Assembly: GCF_023822005.2 (NCBI RefSeq)
Contig: NZ_CP099632.1
Coordinates: 1 to 21,143 of the forward strand
Origin: Dyadobacter fanqingshengii
Lineage (GTDB): Bacteria > Bacteroidota > Bacteroidia > Cytophagales > Spirosomataceae
Reading direction: 5' to 3'
Length of the DNA: 21,143 bases
Below are positions 14,326 through 21,143 of the stretch, in pieces. Made by a program: the position numbers and the translations under genes. How positions within the stretch are numbered: position 1 is the stretch's first letter; the number at the start of each line of letters is the position of its first letter. The notes under the pieces are model-generated. The model was not told where the DNA came from and ran no database searches. It saw only the letters and a program-made list of their open reading frames with translations.

Positions 14326-16032
14326 CTAAATTATCAATTGTAGCTCATTATTGATTCGGGTATAGGTAGCGTTGATATCAGGCACTGTCCGGATTTTCTG
14401 TAAGGATAGACCTAAGCTTTTTTGCTCTTGAAGTATGTCTTGAAATTCCGATGTATTACCTTCTGCAATAATTCCACAGAACTCACCAGCTCGGAAACCC
14501 AGCACCTGGGAAGGAGTCAGCCGCTCACGCTGCTGAATAGTGGTGCTCTGGCCATAACTATTTCGGTTTTCTGAGCGGCTCTTGTTGCTGCCGGTGTATT
14601 CAACGTCCATCTTACCAAATAGCTTACTAATCCGTTCAGCAGTTGCAATGTTGGTGCTGCGGCCGTAAAACTGGGTTCCTAAATTAGAGATGATCATTTC
14701 GGTCTCCTCTCGGCCGATCATCCCCTGCATCTGTGCAATGTCCTGGACGCTGTAAATCGTAGCAATTTTGTTGCTGCGGGCTGTACTTGGTATCTGCTGA
14801 AAGTTAGGGATAAACAATGTCGGCGCTTCATCCAGAAGAATGATCGACTTTTCTTTCCCTTGCTGATTCATTTGCTTGGCAGCCATGCTGACAATCAGCG
14901 AAATCACAGGACTCAATGTAGCAGATAACGTAGGGTTATTCCCAACTGTTAAAATACCGGGGCTTTCCGGGTTGTTCAGGTCGAGCGGTACTTCGTCCCC
15001 GGACAGCACCCAAAATATTTCTGGCGTGGCCAATGTTGAAAGATAGTTCTGTATCGACGCGAAGACACCAGCGAGCTGGTTCTCGCTCTCCGAGCCACTG
15101 GCCACGCTGGCAATAATGGCTTTGACTTGTAGATCTTGCTGAAAAAGCCGTATCAACTCTTTCGGCTCGTGCTTTAACACCAGTGCGATCACATGCGGTA
15201 ATGTGCAATACTGTGGGTGATTATTGCGTAGGTACCAGATTGCTGATGTGAGGATAGCCTCACTGGATTGTATCCAAAAGTCCCGCTTCTGTGAAGCTTT
15301 AAAATCGATGTTGGAAAGGATGGTTTTGGCCGCTTCCCGCGCGTAGCTGGCATTGGTGATCACCTTTGGGCTGATCGGATTGATCTGATGGCTGTAAGTC
15401 AGGTCTGTAAAATTGACAAACCAGGTCCTGACCCGGCTGCCCTGGTAAGCACCGTTTACTTCGGAGGCCAGGACCGGGAACTTGAAGTCATAAACCAGGC
15501 CGCTATATCCTTTTTGTCCGGATTGCTGGATAATGGGTTCAATGATGCTCTTGCTCTTTCCAGATCCAGCCCCGCCACAAATAAAGATCCCGCGTGTCGG
15601 GTTATCGATTTCTATTGTACCTTCCCCTAACGTTTGCAACACAAAACCATTACCTGGCGTGCGTGCTGCCGGCGCAGTAATAACTTCCTTCCTTTTTCCC
15701 CTGAAATTGATAAAGGAAGTAAAGGCCACAAAAGCCCCAGCCGTCCCTTGCATGGTCAATCTTAAAAAACTGCTTTCTGTGACCGTATCAGTCAGCAGTG
15801 TGGCAAAAATAACACCCAACACCTGGCAGGGCAACAACGCGAGCATAAATCTGATTTGTGGTTTGTTCCAAAGGATATCCTGGCGGAAAAGCGTATCATC
15901 AGAGATAAAGACACCCCGGTAAAAGAACCGTGTTATAAAGCCCAATCCGACTTTATAGAGCAGTACTAACAACCAGTGAAGTGCAAGCCCCATAAAAAAG
16001 GGAACCACCAGAAAGAAAAAGACATTCGCCAT
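14326..16032 (-). CDS. Type IV coupling protein, VirD4/TraG family
   Basis: The 568-aa protein has N-terminal membrane segments (about residues 3-34 and 62-105). A Walker A motif GGAGSGKS follows at 153-160 and a Walker B motif 'IILLDEAPTLF' at 397-407. The middle text 'LVYDFKFPVL' and 'INPISPKVITNASYAREAAKTI' is typical of TraG/VirD4. It would sit at the inner membrane as a hexameric ATPase handing relaxase-bound DNA to a type IV secretion channel. It is the last gene of the minus-strand mob operon (119 bp after the relaxase). Having its own coupling protein but no channel genes makes this plasmid mobilizable, not self-transmissible. Confidence 0.93.
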   Translation of the reverse strand: MANVFFFLVVPFFMGLALHWLLVLLYKVGLGFITRFFYRGVFISDDTLFRQDILWNKPQIRFMLALLPCQVLGVIFATLLTDTVTESSFLRLTMQGTAGAFVAFTSFINFRGKRKEVITAPAARTPGNGFVLQTLGEGTIEIDNPTRGIFICGGAGSGKSKSIIEPIIQQSGQKGYSGLVYDFKFPVLASEVNGAYQGSRVRTWFVNFTDLTYSHQINPISPKVITNASYAREAAKTILSNIDFKASQKRDFWIQSSEAILTSAIWYLRNNHPQYCTLPHVIALVLKHEPKELIRLFQQDLQVKAIIASVASGSESENQLAGVFASIQNYLSTLATPEIFWVLSGDEVPLDLNNPESPGILTVGNNPTLSATLSPVISLIVSMAAKQMNQQGKEKSIILLDEAPTLFIPNFQQIPSTARSNKIATIYSVQDIAQMQGMIGREETEMIISNLGTQFYGRSTNIATAERISKLFGKMDVEYTGSNKSRSENRNSYGQSTTIQQRERLTPSQVLGFRAGEFCGIIAEGNTSEFQDILQEQKSLGLSLQKIRTVPDINATYTRINNELQLII

Positions 16033-16151
16033 TAAAAATTGATTTAGTGAATGGATAGTAATATAAGGTTAGCATGCCCACCAGGTGCAGCATCTTCCCC
16101 ATTTGTTCTGCACACCTGCTTTAACAGTTTGGCAAGATATAAACCGCATTT

Positions 16152-16976
16152 TTAAAAGCCCATTCCGCGGCCGCGTTTCTGCTTGTGTTCAAGATCCGGA
16201 TTGACTTGCTGCGACTGCTCCTTTTTAACTTCCAGGTTCTTGTCCAGCCTGGCCTGTAACTGTTTGGCGGTAAAGCCAACGTCCTGTCCCTTGATAGGTA
16301 CGCCCTGATAGCTGTAACTGGAATATTTCAATCTTCCTTCTTCGGTCTTGTATTTACAATCGATCCCTTTTTCTTTCAGCCGCCGCTCCATGTCTTCCGG
16401 AGTGGCAGATTCTTCTTTCAAAGCAGCCTTGATTGCAATATTAACGACCTTTTGTGCTTCCTCCTGGTTGACCGCCACATGCCGCAATTTGCCTTCTTCC
16501 AGTTTTTCCAGCTTGGAAAAGCCTAGCTCCTGCGTGATCTCTTTGCAGATCCGGACATTGCGTGCATAATTATGCGAAGTTTCCAGCGCCTTGCTCCCAT
16601 CTGTCGGCACTCGGTTAATGTAAACATGGATATGCTGGTGCGGCTTATCATGGTGTTCATAGACGGCAATCTGATGGTCGTTCGGGTCAGCCCCCATCTT
16701 TTGACAGTACCGGTTGGCCGTCTCAATCATCTGTTCGCGCGTAGGTTTCTCTTCCGGCTTCCAGCTGATAGATGAATGCCACACCGGTGTCTTGCACCGG
16801 CTGTAAGACGCCTCCTGTTGCATCTCGGCGGCAATGCCCTCCGGGTCGCGCGAAACCACGTTGTGAGTGACCAGCAAATCCGCCTTGCCCATGATCTCCT
16901 TGCCTTCAACTGTATAGCCAGCGCCATAATGGATTGCGCCCGAAAAACTCGATCCGATCGATGTTTTGGCAATCAT
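16152..16976 (-). CDS. MOB relaxase/mobilization nuclease
   Basis: The 274-aa protein starts 'MIAKTSIGSSFSGAIHYGAGYTVEG' and carries the histidine triad region 'YEHHDKPHQHIHVYINRVPTDG' (about residues 105-126). That is the metal-binding motif of MOBP-type relaxases. It would nick oriT by covalent attachment through an N-terminal tyrosine, for which Tyr17 or Tyr21 are candidates. The C-terminus is a basic tail ending 'KRGRGMGF'. It is short for a relaxase and has no helicase or primase extension. Its ATG overlaps the mobC stop (ATGA), so the two are translated together. GC is much higher than in the flanking accessory genes. Confidence 0.92.
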   Translation of the reverse strand: MIAKTSIGSSFSGAIHYGAGYTVEGKEIMGKADLLVTHNVVSRDPEGIAAEMQQEASYSRCKTPVWHSSISWKPEEKPTREQMIETANRYCQKMGADPNDHQIAVYEHHDKPHQHIHVYINRVPTDGSKALETSHNYARNVRICKEITQELGFSKLEKLEEGKLRHVAVNQEEAQKVVNIAIKAALKEESATPEDMERRLKEKGIDCKYKTEEGRLKYSSYSYQGVPIKGQDVGFTAKQLQARLDKNLEVKKEQSQQVNPDLEHKQKRGRGMGF

Positions 16977-17308
16977 GCTTTTAGTATTTTTTTAAGTTGC
17001 TCCAAAACTTCAAGCAAAGGTTTCTCATAAAAGAAGCCTTTGTTAGCATATGCTGCCAGCTGGTTCAAGTTGGTACCTATACCTTGCAGGTTGCGCTTTT
17101 CTTCCTTCTCAAACCGGGCCCGCACCTGGTGGCCGGTGCTAAGCCGGCGCAGGTATTCTGATACGCTCAGGCCGGCCAGGATCGCGTTGGCCTTGATCTG
17201 TGCATGCTCCTGTTCGGTGACCCGGACAGGGATCATTTTACCCTTGTTTTCCCGCCTGGCTGCTCCGGCCTTGCGGGCTTCATAATGCGGGTTCTTCTCG
17301 TCTTCCAT
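16973..17308 (-). CDS. mobC: Mobilization accessory protein MobC
   Basis: This 111-aa basic protein has the ribbon-helix-helix start 'MIPVRVTEQEHAQIKANAILAGLSVSEYLRRLSTGHQV' and the C-terminal MobC region 'RNLQGIGTNLNQLAAYANK' typical of relaxosome accessory proteins. MobC bends and opens oriT DNA for the relaxase. It is the first gene of the mob operon and overlaps the relaxase gene by 4 bp. The palindrome-rich leader at 17327-17440 upstream is its expected binding site. Confidence 0.92.
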   Translation of the reverse strand: MEDEKNPHYEARKAGAARRENKGKMIPVRVTEQEHAQIKANAILAGLSVSEYLRRLSTGHQVRARFEKEEKRNLQGIGTNLNQLAAYANKGFFYEKPLLEVLEQLKKILKA

Positions 17309-17326
17309 AGTTTATGTTTTCAAAAA

Positions 17327-17490
17327 GGTGACGCGTCACCCGGGGTTTGGGGCAGCGCCCCGGCAAGTCAAGGGAGGCACGACCGGTGTGTTTGGAGATG
17401 CAGATTTGAAGCGAAGCTGAGAATTTGTATATACAAACACATGGCTTGCTTTACCCTCACACAAACAACAAATGCACGAATATAAGGGCA
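17327..17490. other. Candidate oriT region
   Basis: Immediately upstream of mobC lie a 14-bp palindrome GGTGACGCGTCACC (17327-17340) and a GC-rich hairpin GGGGC/GCCCC (17349-17353 with 17357-17361). A CCGGGG/CCCCGG pair (17340-17345 with 17358-17363) overlaps the latter. A second 14-bp palindrome TTTGTATATACAAA sits at 17424-17437, and further along is 'ATAAGGGCAAGTA' (around 17480). Relaxase plasmids usually keep oriT next to mobC, in such dyads. The nick site itself cannot be placed. Confidence 0.6.
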
Positions 17491-17593
17491 AGTAACTCCT
17501 TTTTTACTTTTTTGTCGGTGATTTATTGAATATTATAACTTTCTGTTCTATTTTCGTTTTATAGTGTTTTAAAAATTGTCTTTTTGTTGTCCT

Positions 17594-17963
17594 ATGGATA
17601 AAAAGTATGTCTTGCAGGCATTTGAAATGAAGCTGAAAGGTCGCTTTGATCTACTGGCCAGGTATTACGGTGATTACCTCTTTGACATTCCCGCCCAGAT
17701 CATGATCCGCCAGATCAAAGACGAGCTCGGTATTGACATCACAGAGGACGCCATCTATAACCTGAAAAGAAGACGGAAAAACCAAGCAAGCCTCCCAGCT
17801 TGCCCCGCTGGTAGCTGCACCAGGTCCGCCAGTCAGCCAACCATCGCATCCAGCGGCCCTCCCTCCTGCCCTGCCTGAACAGGATTTGGGCATAATCGTT
17901 GAGAACGCTACAAAAGAACCAAAAGGGAAAAAAGATCCGGGAATGGATTTTACTGATTTCTGA
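17594..17963 (+). pseudogene. Small basic protein with a +1 frameshift (broken or recoded)
   Basis: Frame one from the ATG at 17594 gives 'MDKKYVLQAFEMKLKGRFDLLARYYGDYLFDIPAQIMIRQIKDELGIDITEDAIYNLKRRRK', a helical DNA-binding-like domain. It then becomes a meaningless cysteine/serine tail ending at 17878. From 17781 the +1 frame reads 'TKQASQLAPLVAAPGPPVSQPSHPAAL' followed by '...ENATKEPKGKKDPGMDFTDF', a proline-rich linker and a charged C-terminus, ending at the TGA 17961-17963. The switch is at five A residues (17777-17781), so either a homopolymer indel or a +1 ribosomal frameshift is possible. The joined product is about 122 aa. The next gene starts 34 bp later. An ATG six codons upstream is less likely. 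Confidence 0.7.
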
Positions 17964-17997
17964 TATTGTACTTTATTGATAATCAATAACTATTAGC

Positions 17998-18705
17998 ATG
18001 AAGCAAATTAATCTGGTATTACAGTCAAAAGGTGGCGTAGGCAAATCTCTGTTTATATGGTTTGTAGCACAAAACCAGAAAGAACAGAAAACAAATTTTA
18101 TTGACCTGGACGAGTCTACCGGCACATCCATCGGGCGTCTGGGCGCGGTAGTCGGCAAAGAGCGTGTCCGGAGTTTCTCTATACTCAATGAGTACAAGAA
18201 AATGGAACGGGATGTGATTATGGATCTGCTCGAAAAGCTGGCCAAAGGAAAATCTGAAAATTACTACATTGATTTCGGAGCACCTGAATCGGCTGAATTC
18301 TTACGCTTGTTGCAAGAAGACGCACTCGCCGATGAACTGCGCAGGGAACTCGCAGATATGGATACTATGCTGCGTTTATTTGTCATTGTTGCAGGACGTG
18401 ATGCCCTGGCTTCCTGCGTAAATTATTACAACGCGTTGTCTGCTGGAATTGCCGGGCAATTCCCTATAACAATGGTGGTCAATATGGGCACCTTTGGCGG
18501 CAGGGAAACGGCTGAAAAAGCGGTTGAAAAACTTAAAGAGCTTGGGATAGATTGCAAACAATTTGGCGACCTGGGTAGTGGTGGTGCTGTTAAGGAAATA
18601 ATAGACCTGATCAGCCAGCCTGATCCGGACCCCGCATCCCTGGGTATGATGTCCAGGATCATGTACCGTAAAAAACAGCAGGAAATACAAGAAATCATTA
18701 GCTGA
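17998..18705 (+). CDS. MinD/ParA-like ATPase of the mob-linked operon
   Basis: The 235-aa protein starts 'MKQINLVLQSKGGVGKSLFIWFVAQ', with the deviant Walker A KGGVGKS (residues 11-17), then 'TNFIDLDEST' (32-41) and 'YYIDFGAPES' (83-92), a variant Walker B. The second part contains 'TMVVNMGTFGGRETAEKAVEKL'. It is clearly different from the partition ParA at 1727 and shares no RHH partner. A ParA-like ATPase beside mob genes also occurs in Bacteroides conjugative transposons (called TraA there), so a transfer role is the best guess. It is co-transcribed with the next gene, whose start overlaps its stop (TGATG). Confidence 0.82.
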   Translation: MKQINLVLQSKGGVGKSLFIWFVAQNQKEQKTNFIDLDESTGTSIGRLGAVVGKERVRSFSILNEYKKMERDVIMDLLEKLAKGKSENYYIDFGAPESAEFLRLLQEDALADELRRELADMDTMLRLFVIVAGRDALASCVNYYNALSAGIAGQFPITMVVNMGTFGGRETAEKAVEKLKELGIDCKQFGDLGSGGAVKEIIDLISQPDPDPASLGMMSRIMYRKKQQEIQEIIS

Positions 18706-19187
18706 TGGAAAAACATACAAACGTCGCTGCGGAGCGCCACAGGCTGGCACTCCGCTTCAACCTCTCAGAATCTCAGATTGAGCCCGAGATCGTACCGCTG
18801 ATGCTGGCTGTCGAGAAATCCGTTGACAAGATTGAACAGGCTGCTGCGAAGGTGAATGAAACCATAAAGCCGGTTACCTATAACAACCACTATGGGTATA
18901 ACGCTTCTGCCTGGACCATATGGTGGGGGAACCTGTCTACTGGCATTGGTCAAAACATCGTGGCCGTAAGCCTGATCTTTTCAGCTTTTCTCTTGTGCTG
19001 CCTGGCAACGTTCGTAATTAAAGATGCAATTGCCGATCAGGAGAAAATTAAGCATGCCGAAGAAACGCTGCTTTTAATTAAAAGTAATTTTATCCAGGAT
19101 GAAAACGGAGATTTCTTTATTCCAAACGGAAATTACGAGATGACTAAAGATAAAAAAGGCATTAAGCTTATTAACAGGGAGCGGTAA
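18705..19187 (+). CDS. Single-pass membrane protein of the mob-linked operon
   Basis: This 160-aa protein has an amphipathic, helix-forming N-terminus with 'LMLAVEKSVDKIEQAAAKVNETIKPV' (about residues 32-57). A Trp/Tyr-rich segment 'HYGYNASAWTIWWGN' follows. One transmembrane helix lies at about 83-105 ('QNIVAVSLIFSAFLLCCLATFVI'), then a C-terminal domain with 'ENGDFFIPNGNYEMTKDKKG'. The start overlaps the ATPase stop, so the two are likely partners; the ATPase could be recruited to the membrane by it. The family is not recognised. It may position the relaxosome near the membrane. Confidence 0.72.
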   Translation: MEKHTNVAAERHRLALRFNLSESQIEPEIVPLMLAVEKSVDKIEQAAAKVNETIKPVTYNNHYGYNASAWTIWWGNLSTGIGQNIVAVSLIFSAFLLCCLATFVIKDAIADQEKIKHAEETLLLIKSNFIQDENGDFFIPNGNYEMTKDKKGIKLINRER

Positions 19188-19334
19188 CTCGACTTACTTA
19201 ATAAGCCGGTATAAAAATAGTTGATTCCGATAAATAATATTTTTTAACGATGCTCAAAATTATAATTGTCAAACTAGATTAATTAAAGATGCCATCGAAT
19301 GAAGATCTGTATAATAAGAAGATGACTGATCCCC

Positions 19335-19901
19335 TTAGAGTCCGTATTCCTGCTCAATATTTTTGATAACTGTTGAAATTATTATATCAGCAAGCTCACT
19401 ATTGCTTAGGCCGTTCCAGAGTGGATTTAAATCATCATTAATTGTAAGAATTACTGGACTTTGAATTGGTATGTCTATTTCAATTCCAAGCGAAGCAACT
19501 AAAAACTCTTCAACCGGATAAGCCATTTCCTCACCCTTAAGAAATACATGAATATCTGATCCCCCAGACCTCTTATAAGCTATTTCGGTATATTCCTCGG
19601 CTATTTTGGTCGTGCTAGTTTCCCTGTAACATATCCCTAAATAAGCACTGTCCGTCCACAAAATAATATCATTTTTTTCGCGTGAAAAGTCTTGACTTAT
19701 GTCATTTAGATCTCCAAACAAAAGGCTAATATCTTTAAACCCCGCTTCTTCCAAAACTTTTATTTTTTGCTGTATCGTCTCATACAATGTGATAAAAAGA
19801 GGATATTTATAATCTGTTTTTAAAAATTGTTCTCTTTTGCTATGGATAGCCTGAGCGTCAGCTATTGCTTTTAGCCTAGTTATAAAATCGGTATTTTTCA
19901 T
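19335..19901 (-). CDS. Hypothetical protein, 188 aa
   Basis: A soluble protein beginning 'MKNTDFITRLKAIADAQAIHSKREQFLK' without a signal peptide or membrane segment. The N-terminal 60 residues are helical. The middle has an alternating strand pattern ('DIILWTDSAYLGICYRETSTTKIAEEYTEIAYKR', about residues 77-110), and the C-terminal part is acidic ('LGIEIDIPIQSPVILTINDDLNPLW'). I recognise no family. Low GC and position beside the 20052 gene, on the same strand, suggest both belong to an acquired accessory block. Confidence 0.55.
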   Translation of the reverse strand: MKNTDFITRLKAIADAQAIHSKREQFLKTDYKYPLFITLYETIQQKIKVLEEAGFKDISLLFGDLNDISQDFSREKNDIILWTDSAYLGICYRETSTTKIAEEYTEIAYKRSGGSDIHVFLKGEEMAYPVEEFLVASLGIEIDIPIQSPVILTINDDLNPLWNGLSNSELADIIISTVIKNIEQEYGL

Positions 19902-20051
19902 AATTCATATCATTGTTTAATTATATTTCTGAAAGACTTTTTCGCCGTCGGTAATTTATACTTCATCAAGTCTTTGGCTATATCGCTGTATTTTTGGGAT
20001 CACATCCGCTAAAAAGTTTAATCAATAGAAACTTATTTAATGCTAGGTCAT

Positions 20052-20858
20052 CTATGCAATCTGACCATCCTGAACACGAATGGAGCTAAAAAAACCGGTA
20101 CTGTATATACCGTCTGGTGCTGGTGAATTGTTAATCCAAACCTTACATCCTTTCTGTAACCCTGTCATTCTATGAATATCAATTTCTACTATTGATCTAT
20201 CTCTTTGGTGATGCCGTTCCACAAAAAATATGGTATTTAAAATTCCTTCCTTAACTTCAAAAGTATGACTGTTCATTGATCTATACAGCCCATTAGGAGC
20301 AATGCGATGATTTATCAAAACCTTACATCCCTCAATTATTTGTGCCTGAGCTTCGTTAGTGGCTATAAAAATGATTACATCCCCATTTAGCAAAGTCTCT
20401 TGCGCTAACACTCTGGATGACGAATCATAATATCTTTCATCTACACCCTTTGGTACGTTTACTTTTGCCATGTATCGTCGGGCTAAAAGCTGCGATACAT
20501 CATTCAAAGAATTGATTTCTTTGCCATATCGAGTTTCATTGACTAATAACGCATAAGTTTCGGTCCCGTCGAGCTTTAGAGCAAGTACAGTATCATCAAG
20601 AAATCCATTTTTGAAAAGCAAGCTTTTACCGCTTTGATTAATAATGATAGAATTACCTAGTATTTCCCAAGTCCCCCACTCGATTACTCCATTTTCGGCC
20701 ACCAATAGCTGCCCACTTCTTCTGAACACAAAAACTCTTTTTCCTATGTCACCTTCGTTAATCATGACCCAATGCTGATCCGCAATGAGGGCAAAATCAT
20801 CAAGTTTCTTGCTAAACAACTGGATCTTAGGTATAAGATCTAAAATATAATATACCAT
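20052..20858 (-). CDS. Hypothetical protein with a C-terminal duplicated module
   Basis: The 268-aa protein has an N-terminal module 'WVMINEGDIGKRVFVFRRSGQLLVAENGVIEWGTWEILGNSIIINQSGKSLLFKNGF' (about 30-86), a beta-rich pattern seen in many Bacteroidota hypothetical proteins. The C-terminal part holds two copies of one ~33-residue module. Residues 174-206 read 'IIEGCKVLINHRIAPNGLYRSM...' and 234-266 read 'LQKGCKVWINNSPAPDGIYSTG...'. Both keep GCKV.IN...AP.G.Y followed by a strand and EG/DG. I recognise no enzyme motif. A small ligand- or protein-binding role is plausible, but unproven. Confidence 0.62.
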   Translation of the reverse strand: MVYYILDLIPKIQLFSKKLDDFALIADQHWVMINEGDIGKRVFVFRRSGQLLVAENGVIEWGTWEILGNSIIINQSGKSLLFKNGFLDDTVLALKLDGTETYALLVNETRYGKEINSLNDVSQLLARRYMAKVNVPKGVDERYYDSSSRVLAQETLLNGDVIIFIATNEAQAQIIEGCKVLINHRIAPNGLYRSMNSHTFEVKEGILNTIFFVERHHQRDRSIVEIDIHRMTGLQKGCKVWINNSPAPDGIYSTGFFSSIRVQDGQIA

Positions 20859-21058
20859 TATTGGACTTGCTCAGCGGTTGAAGAATATAACTTTCGGCGA
20901 TTCAAATGACCTCAAAGTAACAAATTTAGTTATATGCAGAATAAAAAAGATTGAATTGTGACTCCCCACTTATTTGCTACAAACTGCATTAATCGTACTT
21001 TAAACTTCATTGTATCCTTCTAATTTTCGACGTATATGTACAATTTTAGGCACTACGA

Positions 21059-21074
21059 CTTATGAAACCTGTTT
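21059..21074 (-). repeat. Distal inverted iteron
   Basis: CTTATGAAACCTGTTT is the exact reverse complement of the 16-mer iteron at 127, 148, 169 and 191. A further 8-base inverted fragment GAAACCTG occurs at 4-11. If the molecule is circular, this copy lies about 196 bp from the first direct iteron, in the origin region. A role in copy control or in DNA looping by the initiator is possible. Confidence 0.85.
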
Positions 21075-21143
21075 TTTCGCCCCCCACCCTTCTCCTCTTT
21101 TTATCAAAATTTCCCCATCTTTTCTTGATTTTGACTTGATTTT

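Noticed and set aside
14936..17285. Many frames of 60-130 codons opposite or overlapping the mob genes
   Set aside because: They are a result of the higher GC of the mob genes; the real frames have full family signatures.

Overview
The window looks like most or all of a roughly 21 kb mobilizable plasmid of a Bacteroidota bacterium (Cytophagales- or Sphingobacteriales-like; genus not resolvable). Supporting signs are an iteron-controlled Rep_3 initiator, a plasmid-sized ParA with a small ribbon-helix-helix partner, a Bacteroidota-style MobC/relaxase/VirD4 module, low GC intergenic DNA and the absence of Shine-Dalgarno-like sequences. A perfect inverted copy of the replication iteron lies at 21059-21074, near the right edge. 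This fits a circle whose right end joins the left end, but the sequence alone does not prove circularity.

Layout. 1-1210: replication origin (five iterons plus a half iteron, an inverted-repeat operator) and rep. 1261-2477: partition locus on the minus strand (parA, then a small RHH gene), bracketed and split by three arrays of an AGTTGT hexamer on a 12-bp register. 2654-3740: a small hypothetical gene, a bidirectional terminator, a serine resolvase and a candidate res site. 3819 to about 5160: an IS110-family element with a DEDD/serine transposase and a long, foldable 3' non-coding tail that is a bridge-RNA candidate. 5333-7106: a decay zone with a small ORF, a truncated cysteine hydrolase, a frameshifted gene remnant and a secreted hypothetical protein. 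7107-8389: gene-free, AT-rich DNA with several hairpins. 8390-10194: a YjzC-like small protein, a 308-aa hypothetical and a secreted hypothetical. 10491-12535: a type II restriction-modification system (controller protein, BglII/BstYI-like endonuclease, convergent D12-class adenine methylase). 13122-14177: an AT-rich unknown gene. 14326-17308: mobilization genes on the minus strand (VirD4/TraG coupling protein, MOB relaxase, MobC), with an oriT-like palindrome-rich leader. 17594-19187: a divergent plus-strand operon (a frameshifted small gene, a MinD/ParA-like ATPase, a single-pass membrane protein). 19335-20858: two hypothetical genes.

Together: rep, parA/RHH and the resolvase maintain the plasmid and resolve multimers, while the restriction-modification system may stabilise it. 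MobC, relaxase and coupling protein would process the DNA and present it to a type IV secretion channel supplied by another element, because no channel genes are present. The divergent ATPase/membrane-protein operon shares the oriT-side intergenic region with the mob genes and may assist transfer. The least described signals are the 12-bp-phased partition arrays, the IS110 3' RNA candidate, the frameshift in the 17594 gene, and two intergenic loci (around 8030-8138 and 12644-12776) that share three sequence words in the same order.
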